Position numbers and translations under genes: made by a program. A DNA stretch of 64,000 nt from Verpa conica. Taxonomy: Eukaryota > Ascomycota > Pezizomycetes > Pezizales > Morchellaceae. How positions within the stretch are numbered: position 1 is the first letter of the stretch; every line of letters starts with the position of its first letter. Under the pieces are notes generated by a model. It was given only the letters and a program-made list of their open reading frames with translations. It did no database searches and was not told where the DNA came from. Location: NCBI GenBank assembly GCA_033030425.1, contig JAUFSD010000013.1, forward strand, positions 496,001-560,000. Direction: 5' to 3'. Shown here piece after piece: positions 47,877 through 59,300 of the stretch.

Positions 47877-49257
47877 CTAATATGGCTTATATCGTGATTT
47901 GGCTTCTTTCCTTTCCTTCCGTTCCTCTTTTAACCTTTTCTTCTCGGCTTTCTCTATCTTGGCCGAGGTATCTTCCGAGTCTCCTCCACTTGGTTCCCGC
48001 CAAACTTTTACAAGACCATCTTCGCCCCCGGTATATATTGTCCCCGACTTTACGGGTATTCTCGTTAGTAATGGAAGTTCAAAAAATGAGATAATAAAAT
48101 ATATAAAAATTAGCAAGCGGTGGGAAATAGAACAAACCCTGTCATCTAACCATATGCCTCTCACAACCTCTTCCCCATGTCCCCCAGTAAGCCTTACTCC
48201 ATCTTCTCCAATCATATTCCATCCACCAATGCATTCTCCTGCCTTTCTCAGCGGTATTAGGTCCAGCCACTGGTTACTATTGCTCCCAGCAACTACCAAT
48301 CCACCACCAGCTTTATGTTGCACAACATCCACGATATAGTCGCATCCCAGTCCTGGTCTTAAATCACCAAAAATCATTTTCTCTTCTTCTTCCAACACCT
48401 TCTCCTCATCATCTGGAATCTCTCTGACAAATTTGTACATCCCCAAGTTTTGATCATCTGACAATGCATAAATGTCATTTGATGGAGTTAGGAACCCAGT
48501 GTGGTGAATGGGGTAGCCATGATTAATGACTTGGTACAGTGCCTCGTCCACATCATCGTCAGGTGTTGATTTTGTCGCCGATGGTGGTGTCAGCAAATTA
48601 TACATATTTACCAGTGCATCTGTCGACCCACTCAAAAGTATATGCGACATTGTAGGGTGAAATTGCAACTCTGTTACGTCGTCGTTATGGGATTCTGTAT
48701 ACTGAACTTTGATATCCGTAGTTCGAAGATCCCTTTGATCTCTAGATCTTTAGTACATTCCTTGAACCCGGGTGATAAGAGGAGGGGGGAGGACCATATA
48801 ATAACCCTCGCAATACGACTCCCTTCTACTAATTCTGTCCCTCCAGCCAAAACATTCGCCCTCGCATTAATTGCCAAACTCAGCACTGAAGCGTTTGAGA
48901 CTATATTAGTAGTTAGCCTTGATCGCTGTGGTCCTAATTTCCCAAGGGTGCCCCACCATTCTTATAAACCATTCCTGGCTTATCCCCTCCAGTTCTCACA
49001 TCCCACACTCTCACAGCTCCATCTAGCCCTGCGGTCGCAAGAACATTTGTATCCACAGACTTTAAGCACTTCAAGCCATCATGCACCTTGCTAAGGGTCC
49101 TTTGGAGCGCTAGCGTTGAGGGTGAAAATAGTCGTAGCGAATCATCGGAACATATTGCACCAAGGGAATCGGGGGTTGCCGGTGCAAAATTATATATGTA
49201 AGAATCTGTGGGACAGGAGAGACCGGAGCTGAGGACAGAATTAAATATTTGAGGCAT
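47877..49257 (-). CDS. WD40 repeat protein, WDR89-like
   Basis: Four exons, 49257-48957, 48900-48795, 48732-48138 and 48047-47877, give 390 residues, close to the usual WDR89 length. WD-type signatures are LATAGLDGAVRVWDVRT, ANVLAGGTEL..ARVIIWDLRT, HNDDVTELQFHPTMSHILLS, GSTDALVNMYNL, and C-terminal TIYTGGEDGLVKVWRE. A long DDVDEALYQVINHGYPIHHT segment and an acidic EEKVLEEEEKM loop match fungal WDR89-type proteins. The basic tail is Lys/Arg/Glu-rich and ends RYKPY. Intron 2 uses a non-consensus GTCCTC donor but has a TACTAAA branch. Intron 3 (90 bp) is a multiple of three with no stop, so retention would insert 30 residues. The molecular role of WDR89 is not established. Confidence 0.85.
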
Positions 49258-50988
49258 TTTTTAAAAGATTTTGTTGGGGATAAGTACACAGTAGTGGGAC
49301 TGGAGAGCATGGTACTAGAAGCTCTAGGTTTTTTTCAGGGAGGTTACCGGTAGCCCTAACCCTATATATATATAGTACTTTAATTTTTAATACTACTATC
49401 AAGGAAAAATCAATCAATCACTTCTAGTTGTTTTTATTACATATTTATATACCAGTACATACTAAGCACTACTAAATGACAATTCAAAGACTACTTAGTA
49501 GTGGTAACGAGTGATACCTTATGAATAAGCGGTAATATCATTCCTATAGTGTAAATTAATTACTAAACCACACACCCCCACACTTAATACAATTTTACTT
49601 CCCATGATAGTGAATAAAATAGCGCACTATTTAAAGAGGGATAAGAAATTTCCCCTATAATATTAACAAAACACAACCAGGGGTGGTTTGCCACTGGTAT
49701 TTAACCTCGAGACTCCGCTAGTCCTGTACTAAAGCTCTCTACATAACTTGGGGTCAATTCAACTGTGCCTCTAAATTCATTTCTCGGGGGTGGGTCTTTT
49801 TATTCCTCAATTAATTTAATAAAAAGACCTGACAACTGCTTGGAACTTGGCATGTACCCCTGGTATGACTTATTACTAGCCGATCGATCTACATTCGGTA
49901 ACTCCAATACTTACAAGAGACCGCCTTAACATCTAATAAACTAGAGAAGCCTATATATTAGTACCGTAATATTAAATTTTCCCCATTAGCACAAGTTTGG
50001 AGCCTTTAGACGAGTGTCATTACAAGCTTTAGGTCCACAGAGCTTGACCCCACCTAGACACTATTTACATGATTCTAGGTCGATATTACAGTGAATCATG
50101 GGAGCGCCGCCCTAAGTGCAATATACCACTATACATAAATTCAAAAACAGCTAAGCTATCCCACTAGTACATCCTAACATCATCAACTCTAGAAATACTT
50201 CACTAATAAAGACTTTAGGAGGTCTGGTGCTGGACCTCTTACTTTGGCTGAAATGGGTCTTGTAGGATTTCCTTAGTCAATTCTGAGAATGTGGATTTTG
50301 AAATCGCGAGCTCTATCATTGAGGATTTGGGCAATAAAGGGAAGTGGGAAAGTTTGTAGCGCACATAAATGTTTCGTTAAATTTAGAGATGACTGAAGTT
50401 TCTCAAGCAGAAACTTGGCTTGATATGTGAGAGGCACCAATATAGTTTAGGAAATATTAGGAACTTATGAAATTTTCTTCGTATACCCGCCCTACCTTAT
50501 TTCCCGTTATCTATAGTTTGTTTCACGCATTCTGTGAAACGACTAAGAAGTTTTGGTGCACTCAGCACGAAACTACAAGGTCTTGAACTACATAAAATTC
50601 AGGTTAGCATTATCGAGTAAGATATTTGGGTAGCTAGAAATATTGTAAGTCGTGTGAAATAGAACATCCTCTCATTTAGCACGTGTAGACACACCATACC
50701 AAAAAGAGAGATGCTCTATTATCTTCTAAATAGCTTCTAGTCACCATAATATGAGAGTATTAGATGATTTCAGGACGCAAAAGTTTCAGTCCTGTACTAC
50801 TTCAGTCAGGTAACATATAAGGGAGGTTGGCGATGATAATGTACAATATACAAATTCTCTTTCCACACTCACTATAATGGCAAGTGGGATATTCGTCTTC
50901 TCACCAGAAACTTTCCCCCGCAAAGTTCACAGCGTCAAATTCCCATGGAGAATACAAGCCAAATAGATATTAATCAGAATTCACATTT
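49258..50988. other. AT-rich spacer without genes
   Basis: 1.7 kb, AT-rich, with TATATATATA near 49364 and stops in every frame. The part next to 49258 should carry the WDR89-like promoter. No motif was recognised. Confidence 0.4.
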
Positions 50989-51419
50989 CTAACCTCCAAA
51001 GCCACCAGCGCGCCCGCCCATGGCTTGACCCTGTAGGCTTTGCATCTTCTCGGTAACCTTTTCACAACTAGTTAGGTATTTTTCGAAAATACAATATATA
51101 CGGGCAGGAGTACTTTATTGTTTACATCGAAAAATTTCGACACACACCGATCCAAACAGACAGATTCACCCTTGTTCAATTCGGACTCCTGATAACTAGG
51201 CGGAATGCATTTCTTGTAGCAAGATTGTGTTAGGCTAGTTTTTTATGTTAATTTTGTCAGTACTTGGTTATCGTGCCCTATCTTGAGGGTACTTGGTTAT
51301 TGGGTTTAGTGGGGGGGATACCGGTTGAACATGTCCGTAACCATCTCTAATTCCTGCTTGGCGGCGGCAATCTTTTGCGCACTCGTTGGTTGAGATTGAC
51401 CAAACCCAAGAAAAGACAT
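50989..51419 (-). CDS. tim10: Mitochondrial intermembrane-space import chaperone Tim10
   Basis: Three exons, 51419-51322, 51234-51114 and 51057-50989, give 95 residues. Introns are 87 bp and 56 bp with CTAAC/TTAAC branches. The sequence reads [20 protein letters not shown], then a twin CX3C motif with Cys38-x3-Cys42 (SCYKKC) and Cys59-x3-Cys63 (VCLDRC) separated by 16 residues, then [19 protein letters not shown] and a Gly-rich end. This is diagnostic of small Tims and closest to Tim10, which pairs with Tim9 to carry hydrophobic carrier precursors across the intermembrane space. No unspliced frame of 60 codons exposes it, so the gene is easily missed. Divergent from the LysRS gene. Confidence 0.93.
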
Positions 51420-51956
51420 TATTGATTCCGTTTAGTATTCTTCCTGGTGTGTAGGGATGAAGTTGAGGTTGTTGGTGATGGTTTTTTTAGGCTTGATTTG
51501 TTTGAAGTTGAAGGTTGACGTTGACGCCAAGAAGAGTGGCTTATTAGCCCCACATATCAGCCACTGGCATTTCACTAGTTTAAAATCTTCAACTTCACCT
51601 CCTCTTTCCCTCCTACTTGTTCTTTGTGTGCGATCACAACCTATCTCTCACTTCAAAGTATCACCATCGGCCCAATTAAACCAATAAACAGGTACTTTTC
51701 TCCTTCCAATGCATTATTGATTAGTTTGATTAAGTTTCCGCCCCTGAATGCGTGATGAGCACAATTATAAGAACCGTTGCGAATGATGCTGGTTTGGAAT
51801 TCGTTCCAAGGCTGGCATGTGACTTCACTAAGCTATAATCTTCTCTCTGACTTTCATCTTAACTTACATACTTAATAATTCTTTTTTTGTTCTTGTCTTA
51901 TATGGTGGCCCGTTTCTAACATAGACGCACTTATCCATAGACGAGGAATAAATACA
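51420..51956. promoter_or_regulatory. Divergent promoter region TIM10 / mitochondrial LysRS
   Basis: A 537-bp spacer between two nuclear genes for mitochondrial proteins read in opposite directions, so they may share regulation. The 76-codon frame at 51457-51687 (+) begins with a hydrophobic, signal-like stretch (LRLLVMVFLGLICL), but no family was recognised. It is probably non-coding or an upstream ORF. Confidence 0.4.
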
Positions 51957-53903
51957 ATGTCTTCACTAAACCTGCGAGTTGCCCAGCTATTCCTACACAA
52001 AGCACCCCGACCTGAAATTGCGTTAAAATTGCCACAACTTTTAAGACGCTACTCACCGAAGACGATCGGTAATTCCCTTGCTCCATCAAGACCAGATATG
52101 CTACCACATGCTAGACGAAAGCAACTACAGGATAGCAATATCGATATGTATCCCCGGATTAGGAACATTGGTGCTATAAAAACCGTTGATGAATTCATAA
52201 AGAATTTCTACGCAATAGATGTAGGGGTAATAGATGATACACAGCCGGTCACGATTAGAGGTGTGTACCATACCCATCCTTTTTTTATCTATAATCTCTA
52301 CTAGACTGGTTACCAAACGCGATATTATTTCCTATCGTCGTATATCCACAAGAAGAATTTGTGGAAAAATTTGTAAATGAGAATCCAAGTTATCTTCGCA
52401 ATTAAATTTCACTTTTGGTCACGTTTTCTTATGCGTCAAAGGCAGAATAAGGAACTACAGAGACGTATCATCAAAATTGATATTCTACGACCTCATCCAG
52501 GATGGTGCCAAGTTACAGGCCGTCTTTAATTATAGTCGAATTGGCGGAGATCCCCAGGATTTTCACAATACTATAGTCTTAACTAGGGTCGGAGATATTG
52601 TTAGTCAGTATTCACCTCATTTTGAAGGGGCTGTTCCAAATGTGCAATGTCTAACACTTAATTCTTACGGGAAGGCGTTACCGGATATCCCGGCCGGACG
52701 CCGGCCGGAGAGTTATCACTATTTGCGAAAACGCACATGGAGGTCCTGTCACCTTGTCTTCACACCCCACCCACAAGGATCCTAAGTTCCGAAAAACGCC
52801 ACCAGAATCGCCACATTGACCTCATGGTCAGTCCTACAGCTACGCAAATCTTACGGCTGAGGTCTCACATCATTCAACACCTCCGTGAGCAGTTTCTCCA
52901 GCGCGATTTTGTCGAAGTACAGACACCAATCATGTCTGAGGAGACCGGTGGCGCAATCGCTAGACCTTTCTTAACTGAAGCGACGGCCTATCGCGGTAAA
53001 AAACTCGCGTTGAGGATTGCGCCGGAGCTGTGGCTGAAAAGGTTGGTTATCGGGGGTATGGACAAGGTCTTTGAGATTGGTGCCCAGTTTAGGAATGAGG
53101 GCATTGATGCTACACATAACCCCGAGTTTACTACTTGTGAGTTTTATCAGGCATATGCGGGGCTGGGAGACTTGATTGAGTTCACCGAGACGCTGTTTTC
53201 AACCCTTGCACGAAAGGTGCGAGTGTTGAAGGAGGAAAAGTTCAAGAACCTAGACCAGCTCGAGATCAGCTTTGACTCACCGTTCAAAAGGCTAGAATTT
53301 ATTCCTGCGCTTGAACAGGCTATGGGAAAGACACTCCCAGATCTTGATACGCAACCAGTGGAAGACGTCACGCGGCAGCTTCAAGATCTGATGAAAGAAC
53401 TAGGTATCGCTGAACCAGCCTCTCCAACTGTGCCGAGAATCTTAGATAAGCTCTCAGGATCTTATCTAGAGCCGCTTTGCCAAGAACCAACCTTCATCAC
53501 ACATCATCCCGAAGCCCTATCACCACTCGCAAAAACTTCTATCCATAACGGCCGTAGAGTAACTGAGAGATTTGAACTCATAATCAACGGCAAGGAACTT
53601 GTCAATGCCTATGAAGAAGAGAACTCGCCGATCGAGCAGAGGAGGAAGTTCCTGATGCAGTTACAGTGGAGGGACGAGGACAATTCCGTTCCTGATGTGG
53701 AGAAAGTTGTCGACGAGGTCTACTGCGCGGCGTTAGAGTGGGGCCTTCCGCCGACGGGTGGATGGGGGCTAGGAGTCGACAGGCTGTGCATGCTCTTTGG
53801 GGGCGTCGACAGGATTGGGGAGGTATTGGCCTTCGGTGGGTTGCGCGGGACTGTGAATCAGGGGGGCGTGCAGCATCAACACAAGGAGACGAAGGAAGAA
53901 TAG
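51957..53903 (+). CDS. msk1: Lysyl-tRNA synthetase, mitochondrial (class II)
   Basis: Three exons, 51957-52260, 52442-52603 and 52675-53903, give 564 residues. Introns are 181 bp and 71 bp (GTCAGT..GGAAG with a CTAAC branch). The N-terminal 40 residues are Arg/Leu/Ser-rich with few acids, a likely mitochondrial presequence. The anticodon-binding OB fold reads GRIRNYRDVSSKLIFYDLIQ, then VGDIVSVTGYPGRTPAGELS. The catalytic core has NRHIDLMVSPTATQILRLRS, EVQTPIMSEETGGAIARPF, motif 2 VFEIGAQFRNEGIDATHNPE, the segment FELIINGKELVNAYEE and motif 3 GGWGLGVDRLCMLFGG. The protein is shorter and more divergent than cytosolic LysRS, fitting the yeast MSK1 class that charges mitochondrial tRNA-Lys. Unspliced frames conceal the OB-fold end. 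Confidence 0.95.
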
Positions 53904-56900
53904 AGCCTTGAAACTTGAAAAGTCCCTGCAGCTGAAGCAGGTGGTAGTGGCTATTGACCGCACTCTTAGTATACGGGTTCTGCAGAGCATGTACGCAAGT
54001 TACTGGTCCCTTCTTTTCTCCGGTTGGTCCGGGTAAAGTGAAGCAATACTATCCACGATTAAATGGTATCTGAATTATCGGATAATACCAGTATCAATTG
54101 ATCCGGGATATTACGTGTCTATTGACTAAAAAGTAAAAGAGATCTAGGCCATTGTGTGCCGGGCTTTCTGAGCTCAAGTTGTATTCTGTGAGAAATCCAA
54201 CCCTAGAACTGTTTCGATAAATAGTTATTTAGGTTTGGGACGTATTGGGTGATTAAGGCACAAATTTCTCGTTAGTATTTAATCAGGCGTCTCCAATAAT
54301 CGAACTCACTTTTGACCCTCACACAGTAGGTGATGCTTTCAGCTCACCGTATACACCCTTTCTCAGTATCGATTCTTTATGCCGGAAAATAAGAATTGTC
54401 TTACAAAGCTCTAGGATCCTATGAAAGGCCCAAGCGCCCTCGGAGTTGCCGATATACCCCCATAATGCCCTGTGCCATCAGATCCAAGAATACGACTAGC
54501 TATGAGAATAAAACAATTTATCCTAGTAACTTCACCCGGTTCAAATTATCTAGCTTAGAAGAAATATCTACATATAACATAGTTTTTTCTTGGCCATCGT
54601 CAATCCATAATGAAATCCATATACTGGAAGTTATCAAGATCAATTATTGCTCATGCTAGTCCCACATACTTGCTAGCTAACTGGCTTTCGTATAACACAC
54701 GACCCGTGTCAGACAAAGTCAAGGATGCGCTCATTCACTACAAACAAGCTTTATCAATAATATTAACTAGGTTTCTAGTTTTCTATAACCAGGAGTTTTC
54801 TACTGCTAAGTCAAAAACGGAAGTACAACACGCATAAACTATTGAGAATAGCGGCACGGGCCGGATCAACACAAGGATTTTATTATGAGACGTCATTGAT
54901 TAACCCATTATGTATGGTATTATGGTATGCTTTAGTATAACCAGGGGGTTATATCAAACCGGACGGGAGCGTACTGGGTTACCTTTACAAAAACTCGTTT
55001 CATCGAGGATGAAATCCGCTAGTATACCACTTCTACTATATATATATATATACCCAAGAGGTAATAAGAAGATACTTGCACCATGACGTCTCAAATACTG
55101 TAGATCAGCTCCTTTGTGTGGCTAGTACATATGTGTAGTTATAAATCCCGCAAATTCTAGTTTAGATACCCAGGCCTACGGGTTTGGCCACTTCTCAGCT
55201 TGAATTGTCGGTGGCTTTGGCTTTGAGCGGATAAGATACACATCCGATTGATTCTCGGAAAAATTGACACGCCCCGGCTCAATAAAAATGTTTCACCATG
55301 AACTTTAGCTGTGGACAGCACTTATGCATATGCTTACTTTACGTCAACTGCCGTACGCCCGTCGCCTATGATGCCTACCTAGGCGTATCACAATACACAC
55401 CCCGAACTGCACGTAAGCTGAAGGACAGGCCCATCTCCGCATATTTTATTTACCGGTAAGGCTGAGGTTTGACAAACAAGATATGTAGGTACCCTCCTTT
55501 TGCCGACCTGCAACATCACGGCAAGCAAAAGATCTGCTTTCGCTGAAATCGAAGCTATAGAAATGACGCGTATAGGTTCATCCTCCGTGTTTTGAGTTAG
55601 TACGACAAACTTTGCTTATCCCCTTACTCTAGTTTCATGGTTTATAGACTTATATTATGTGATGCAAAGATGAAATAAACATGTTACATGTATGCCTCAG
55701 ATGCCCTTAGATCTCGCTAATCGACCAGCAATAGCGAAAGTTCCAGAAGGAATGTTGATTTTAAATTCTACAGCATGTAGAAATGCAGGGGGACTTTCTT
55801 TATTCTTGTACATATCATGTAAGGCAACGGTTTTCTATCAAGAACTGTGGCTAGGTATCCAGTAAACGTCGGACTTAATGCACGGCCACGACATTAACAG
55901 GGGGACGAGGCCTCACCGACGCTGCAGGAGGAAACAAGGTAAATTAGTGTGTGTAGAATGTAAGGCCTCGATTTCTTGCGATAATTAACGCGTCTCCTCT
56001 CGAACTCTAGTCCAGCGACAGGATTGGTTTCCGCCCTGTCGGGATCAGGGAAGAAATGGAAATTACCGTCTGCCCAGCATGTTGCCAATGGTTCAATTGA
56101 TGGAGTTCTCTCCTTTCCGCTCACAAGACCACTTTTTATACGAGCAGGTGATAACGAATGGCCCCAGGCCTTGAAAGAGATAGAAAGAAAAAAGAACCTC
56201 TTCGACCATGAGCCAATACTCAAGTGATGCGTGAAGAGTAAGCATCGAGCGGTACCTGCCTAGAATCTACTCTTTTCAGGATGTTGCAGTGACAAGAATG
56301 GACGTATGTATACGTGACGGGTGCCACCTCATCACATGCTGTGGGGGGATAGTAGGTCTCGATGATCTGCATCTCAATGAGCCTCTTCGCTTATCCTCTG
56401 CAACCTCCAACGGAAGTTCTTCAATGTTACTGTTTTCGGCCCGGCTCCGCTAACCCCATTATCCCAAATCTCCGATCACGGCGATACTACTGATACTTAA
56501 TAACATTCGTACTGGATGCTTGTCAGCATTGTACTTGCCTTCTCGAAATTTTCTGTCCGAAAAGCTTCCGTACATATTATGAGAGCTTACTTCGATAAAT
56601 AGCTGTACCTAAATTGCCTCATACTTGGCCAAGCAGATCTGAGATGAATCCCCCGGGAGTTCTGACCGGATCTTGATTGCGGCTCCGTTTACCCCGCTCT
56701 TCCCTGGTCGTTTATCGACCCTCTTGCGCGACCCCATCGGCACATACCAAAGGCTCAGCATTACAACGGTCTAGAACACCAATTTATAGTTGCAGTACTC
56801 GCCCGCAGCCCATACGAAATCGGGGGGGGGGGTCATACAAACGGCGTGTGTTCTCTAACGGCGAGTTGATCGTTTGGCCCACGGGCTCCCTGGATGAGGA

Positions 56901-58791
56901 AGTCCAAGGAAGTAATTATCCCATGGCACACTATGGCCTTTATTCAAAGCTTAGCAGGGGAGACAATTGAGGGACCCTTTGACCGGCTGCAATTGAGTCA
57001 CACGGAGCTTTGAAATTTGTATTGTAAATCAATATCCCGCGGGAGGGCGCTTTAGGGGAGCGGGTGAAGTGACAGTTGGCAGAGTACGCGTGTATATGTT
57101 GGCGAATGTCCCCCCACTCACTGTATCAGTGTCATCCCATATCTGCAGAGCTGTGCCGCATCTACAGACGCCCCAAACGCTGCCGCCAGCTGTAATAGCC
57201 GCGTTTTAACCGTGGACGGGCTTTTTTCCGCAGAGTTCAGGGATCTGTACTTGGGAGACGCCAGCAGTTGAACGAATGCCGTTTCTAGCATCGATTTACC
57301 GTCCAAACTACTGCTGCCGTGAAACGTACTCTATGTACACCCTACACCGCATGTGCCCCCATACGCATGCAGATTGTGTACGAGTACTCTGCTCAAGAAA
57401 ATCGACCTCAGGATCAAAACGGGTTGGGCGGGGTGGTCGGAAGCAAAGCACCGCTTATTTGCTATCGTTATCATCAGCTGATTTCAAGTCATGCATGCAG
57501 CTCGGCTTTCTTTCGAACGACAGCAGCCTCGCGTCGGGGGAGGTTGGTCATCCGGTTTCTTAGGATTTGATTCGTATGAGAGAAATTTTCGTTTGTGCAT
57601 TCGAATGTGGTCGACTTGCGAACACAAACAAAAAAAACAGACCTAGTGAGCCAGCAGCAGCAATGTGTCCTACAGCGAGTAAATTTTTTATTCGTGATCT
57701 TCAAAGGCCCTTGACCTAGACCCATGGAAAGAGAAACACTGGCGTTGCATCCAGGTTGGCAGGTCTGTTTCAGAGCAGAAACAGTGGCTTCCGGTGTGTA
57801 TTGACCTTAAATCGTCAGCCTTTCGCTCGTACATAGGCGAGATATCAAAATTTCGAGGTTGTCGTTAGTTAATTGTCTAAGATTTTCCACAATGATCTCC
57901 ATGTTTTAGTTTCAGCCCACCGAGACGAGATTGGGGTAATCCCCCAGCTTTACTGCCACGTCGACCTCCGTTTGTCTCCCCTCCCTCCTCCATCCAGAAT
58001 TAGACCGTTGAGATCTGCCACTGAATCTGTGCGCACGTGGAGGGAGCATGGATTCTTGTTTTTTGCTGATTCTCAAGAGTCAAATTTGGAGACATCGCAG
58101 ATTCATTGTTTTTTCTTTTCCTTTGGTCGCCTTTCCGCAACGAGTTAGGGACCCTTGCCACTCGCGGTGGAATGAGAAAAAGCACTTTGTGGTAATTTTC
58201 GATAATAAAGATGATGAGATTGCCTTCCCTCTTCTCCGCGATCCGGCTCAGAAAAAGAAAGAAAGAAAAAGATTTCCCCTTGCGAGCAACGACCCCCCCG
58301 CCATCCTAGCTCATGATTTATAAATTCAACACATATGAAATGTTGCAACGCTTAAATGGAAATAAAGATAAAAAAGAAAACCCCCGAAATGCAGAGACCG
58401 ATTTCCCGTTGCCCATCCCTAGATCAATAATCACAAGAAACAAGGTAGACGCTTGACAATAACCAACAGAAACACCGGTATAGACAACAGAATTATAAAA
58501 AAAAAAAGAACAGGAAAACAAAATAATAACGGCTCCGAATAGGGAGGGAAAAAGTGATATCGTATTAGAGGATTCCCCGTGGTCGTGATGGAAAAAAGTG
58601 CTGCCGATGAACCAACGGCAAGACCCAGAGAGATTTGGATCCCATAGAAAACGCCCGCAGATACAAAAGTTCGTTTCTAAAATAAGATTCGTTAATTTCT
58701 TTTCTTACTTTCACTCCCATCCAATGAATTCTTTCTTTTTACATACCAAAACACCTAGACGCCGTTACACACATCACATCTAACCTCCCAT
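53904..58791. other. Gene-free stretch of 4.9 kb
   Basis: AT-rich from 54.0 to 55.9 kb and more balanced from 55.9 to 58.8 kb. The longest frames (54396-54659, 54610-54837, 55894-56223 minus, 56677-56970, 58048-58323) have no recognised motifs, splice partners or consistent codon bias. A G10 tract is at about 56822 and a (TA)n tract at about 55057-55071. Confidence 0.4.
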
Positions 58792-58962
58792 CTATGACGC
58801 TTTCGCAGCCACTTCTTCGCAATCGTCGCACTCGTATTCGTGGTCAAGCTCTTTCTCCTTATACACTGCGCATTTCCCATTCGCGGTTCTTGAGTTTGCG
58901 CACGTGACTGTTGATGTTGTGTAGTGGCCGCATGTATAGATATGTGTAAATCGAGTGCACAT
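58792..58962 (-). CDS. Small Cys-rich protein with C-G-H and CDxC motifs
   Basis: A 57-codon frame encoding 56 residues. It starts MCTRFTHIYTCGHYTTSTVT, has further Cys at 21 and 31, and ends YECDDCEEVAAKAS. The pattern M-C..Y-x-C-G-H..C..C..C-D-x-C resembles short fungal proteins with a predicted zinc-binding CGH motif (from memory). All potential metal ligands (Cys2, Cys11, His13, Cys21, Cys31, Cys45, Cys48) are present. The long upstream part of the minus-strand transcript would contain an ACT-type triplet repeat and CT-rich leader. A different, 170-codon frame overlaps it on the same strand but is Thr/Pro low-complexity from the triplet repeat. Role unknown; could be nuclear or regulatory. 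Confidence 0.6.
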   Translation of the reverse strand: MCTRFTHIYTCGHYTTSTVTCANSRTANGKCAVYKEKELDHEYECDDCEEVAAKAS

Positions 58963-59300
58963 TGTGGACTTTTGGAGGGGGGTTGTTGTGGGGAGGAATG
59001 AGGGGTTCGTAGGGACTTGGGGTAGTGGGTACTAGGTGGTGGTGGTGGTGATAGTGGTAGTGAGTGGTATGTAGTAATAGTAGTAGCAGTAGTAGTAGTA
59101 GTAGTAGTAGTGATAGTAGTTACAGTAACAGCAGCAAGTCGGTATCGAGATGTCTGCGTGACGTAATCCAGAAAAGCAATAACCGGTACCGAGTCTTGAC
59201 TGAGTAGTTGTGTATTGTTTGTTCGAGAGCTGAGACGGTAATTGAAGACTCCCACTTGGAGGTGCAAGAGCGACTTTATAGATCAAGGGCTGGTCAGGGG
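58963..59300 (-). promoter_or_regulatory. Probable 5' leader/promoter of the small Cys-rich gene
   Basis: Pyrimidine-rich on the minus strand, with CCCCTCC, TCATTCC and ACTACC tracts leading into the ATG at 58962. It includes the triplet repeat at 59071-59120. No other gene is evident. Confidence 0.35.
59071..59120. repeat. (TAG)n triplet repeat
   Basis: Imperfect TAG/GTA triplets, roughly fourteen units, reading ACT on the minus strand. It accounts for the Thr- and Tyr-rich frames called across it. Confidence 0.9.

Noticed and set aside
51457..51687. 76-codon frame with signal-peptide-like start
   Set aside because: Sits in the divergent promoter of TIM10 and LysRS, with no recognised family and no supporting codon bias; kept only as a possible upstream ORF.
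55894..56223. Overlapping frames on both strands near 56.0-56.2 kb
   Set aside because: Both strands are open over the same bases and neither has motifs, splice partners or known similarity.
58755..59267. 170-codon Thr/Pro-rich minus-strand frame
   Set aside because: Most of it is the ACT triplet repeat and CT-rich leader; the credible gene is the overlapping 56-residue Cys-rich frame.
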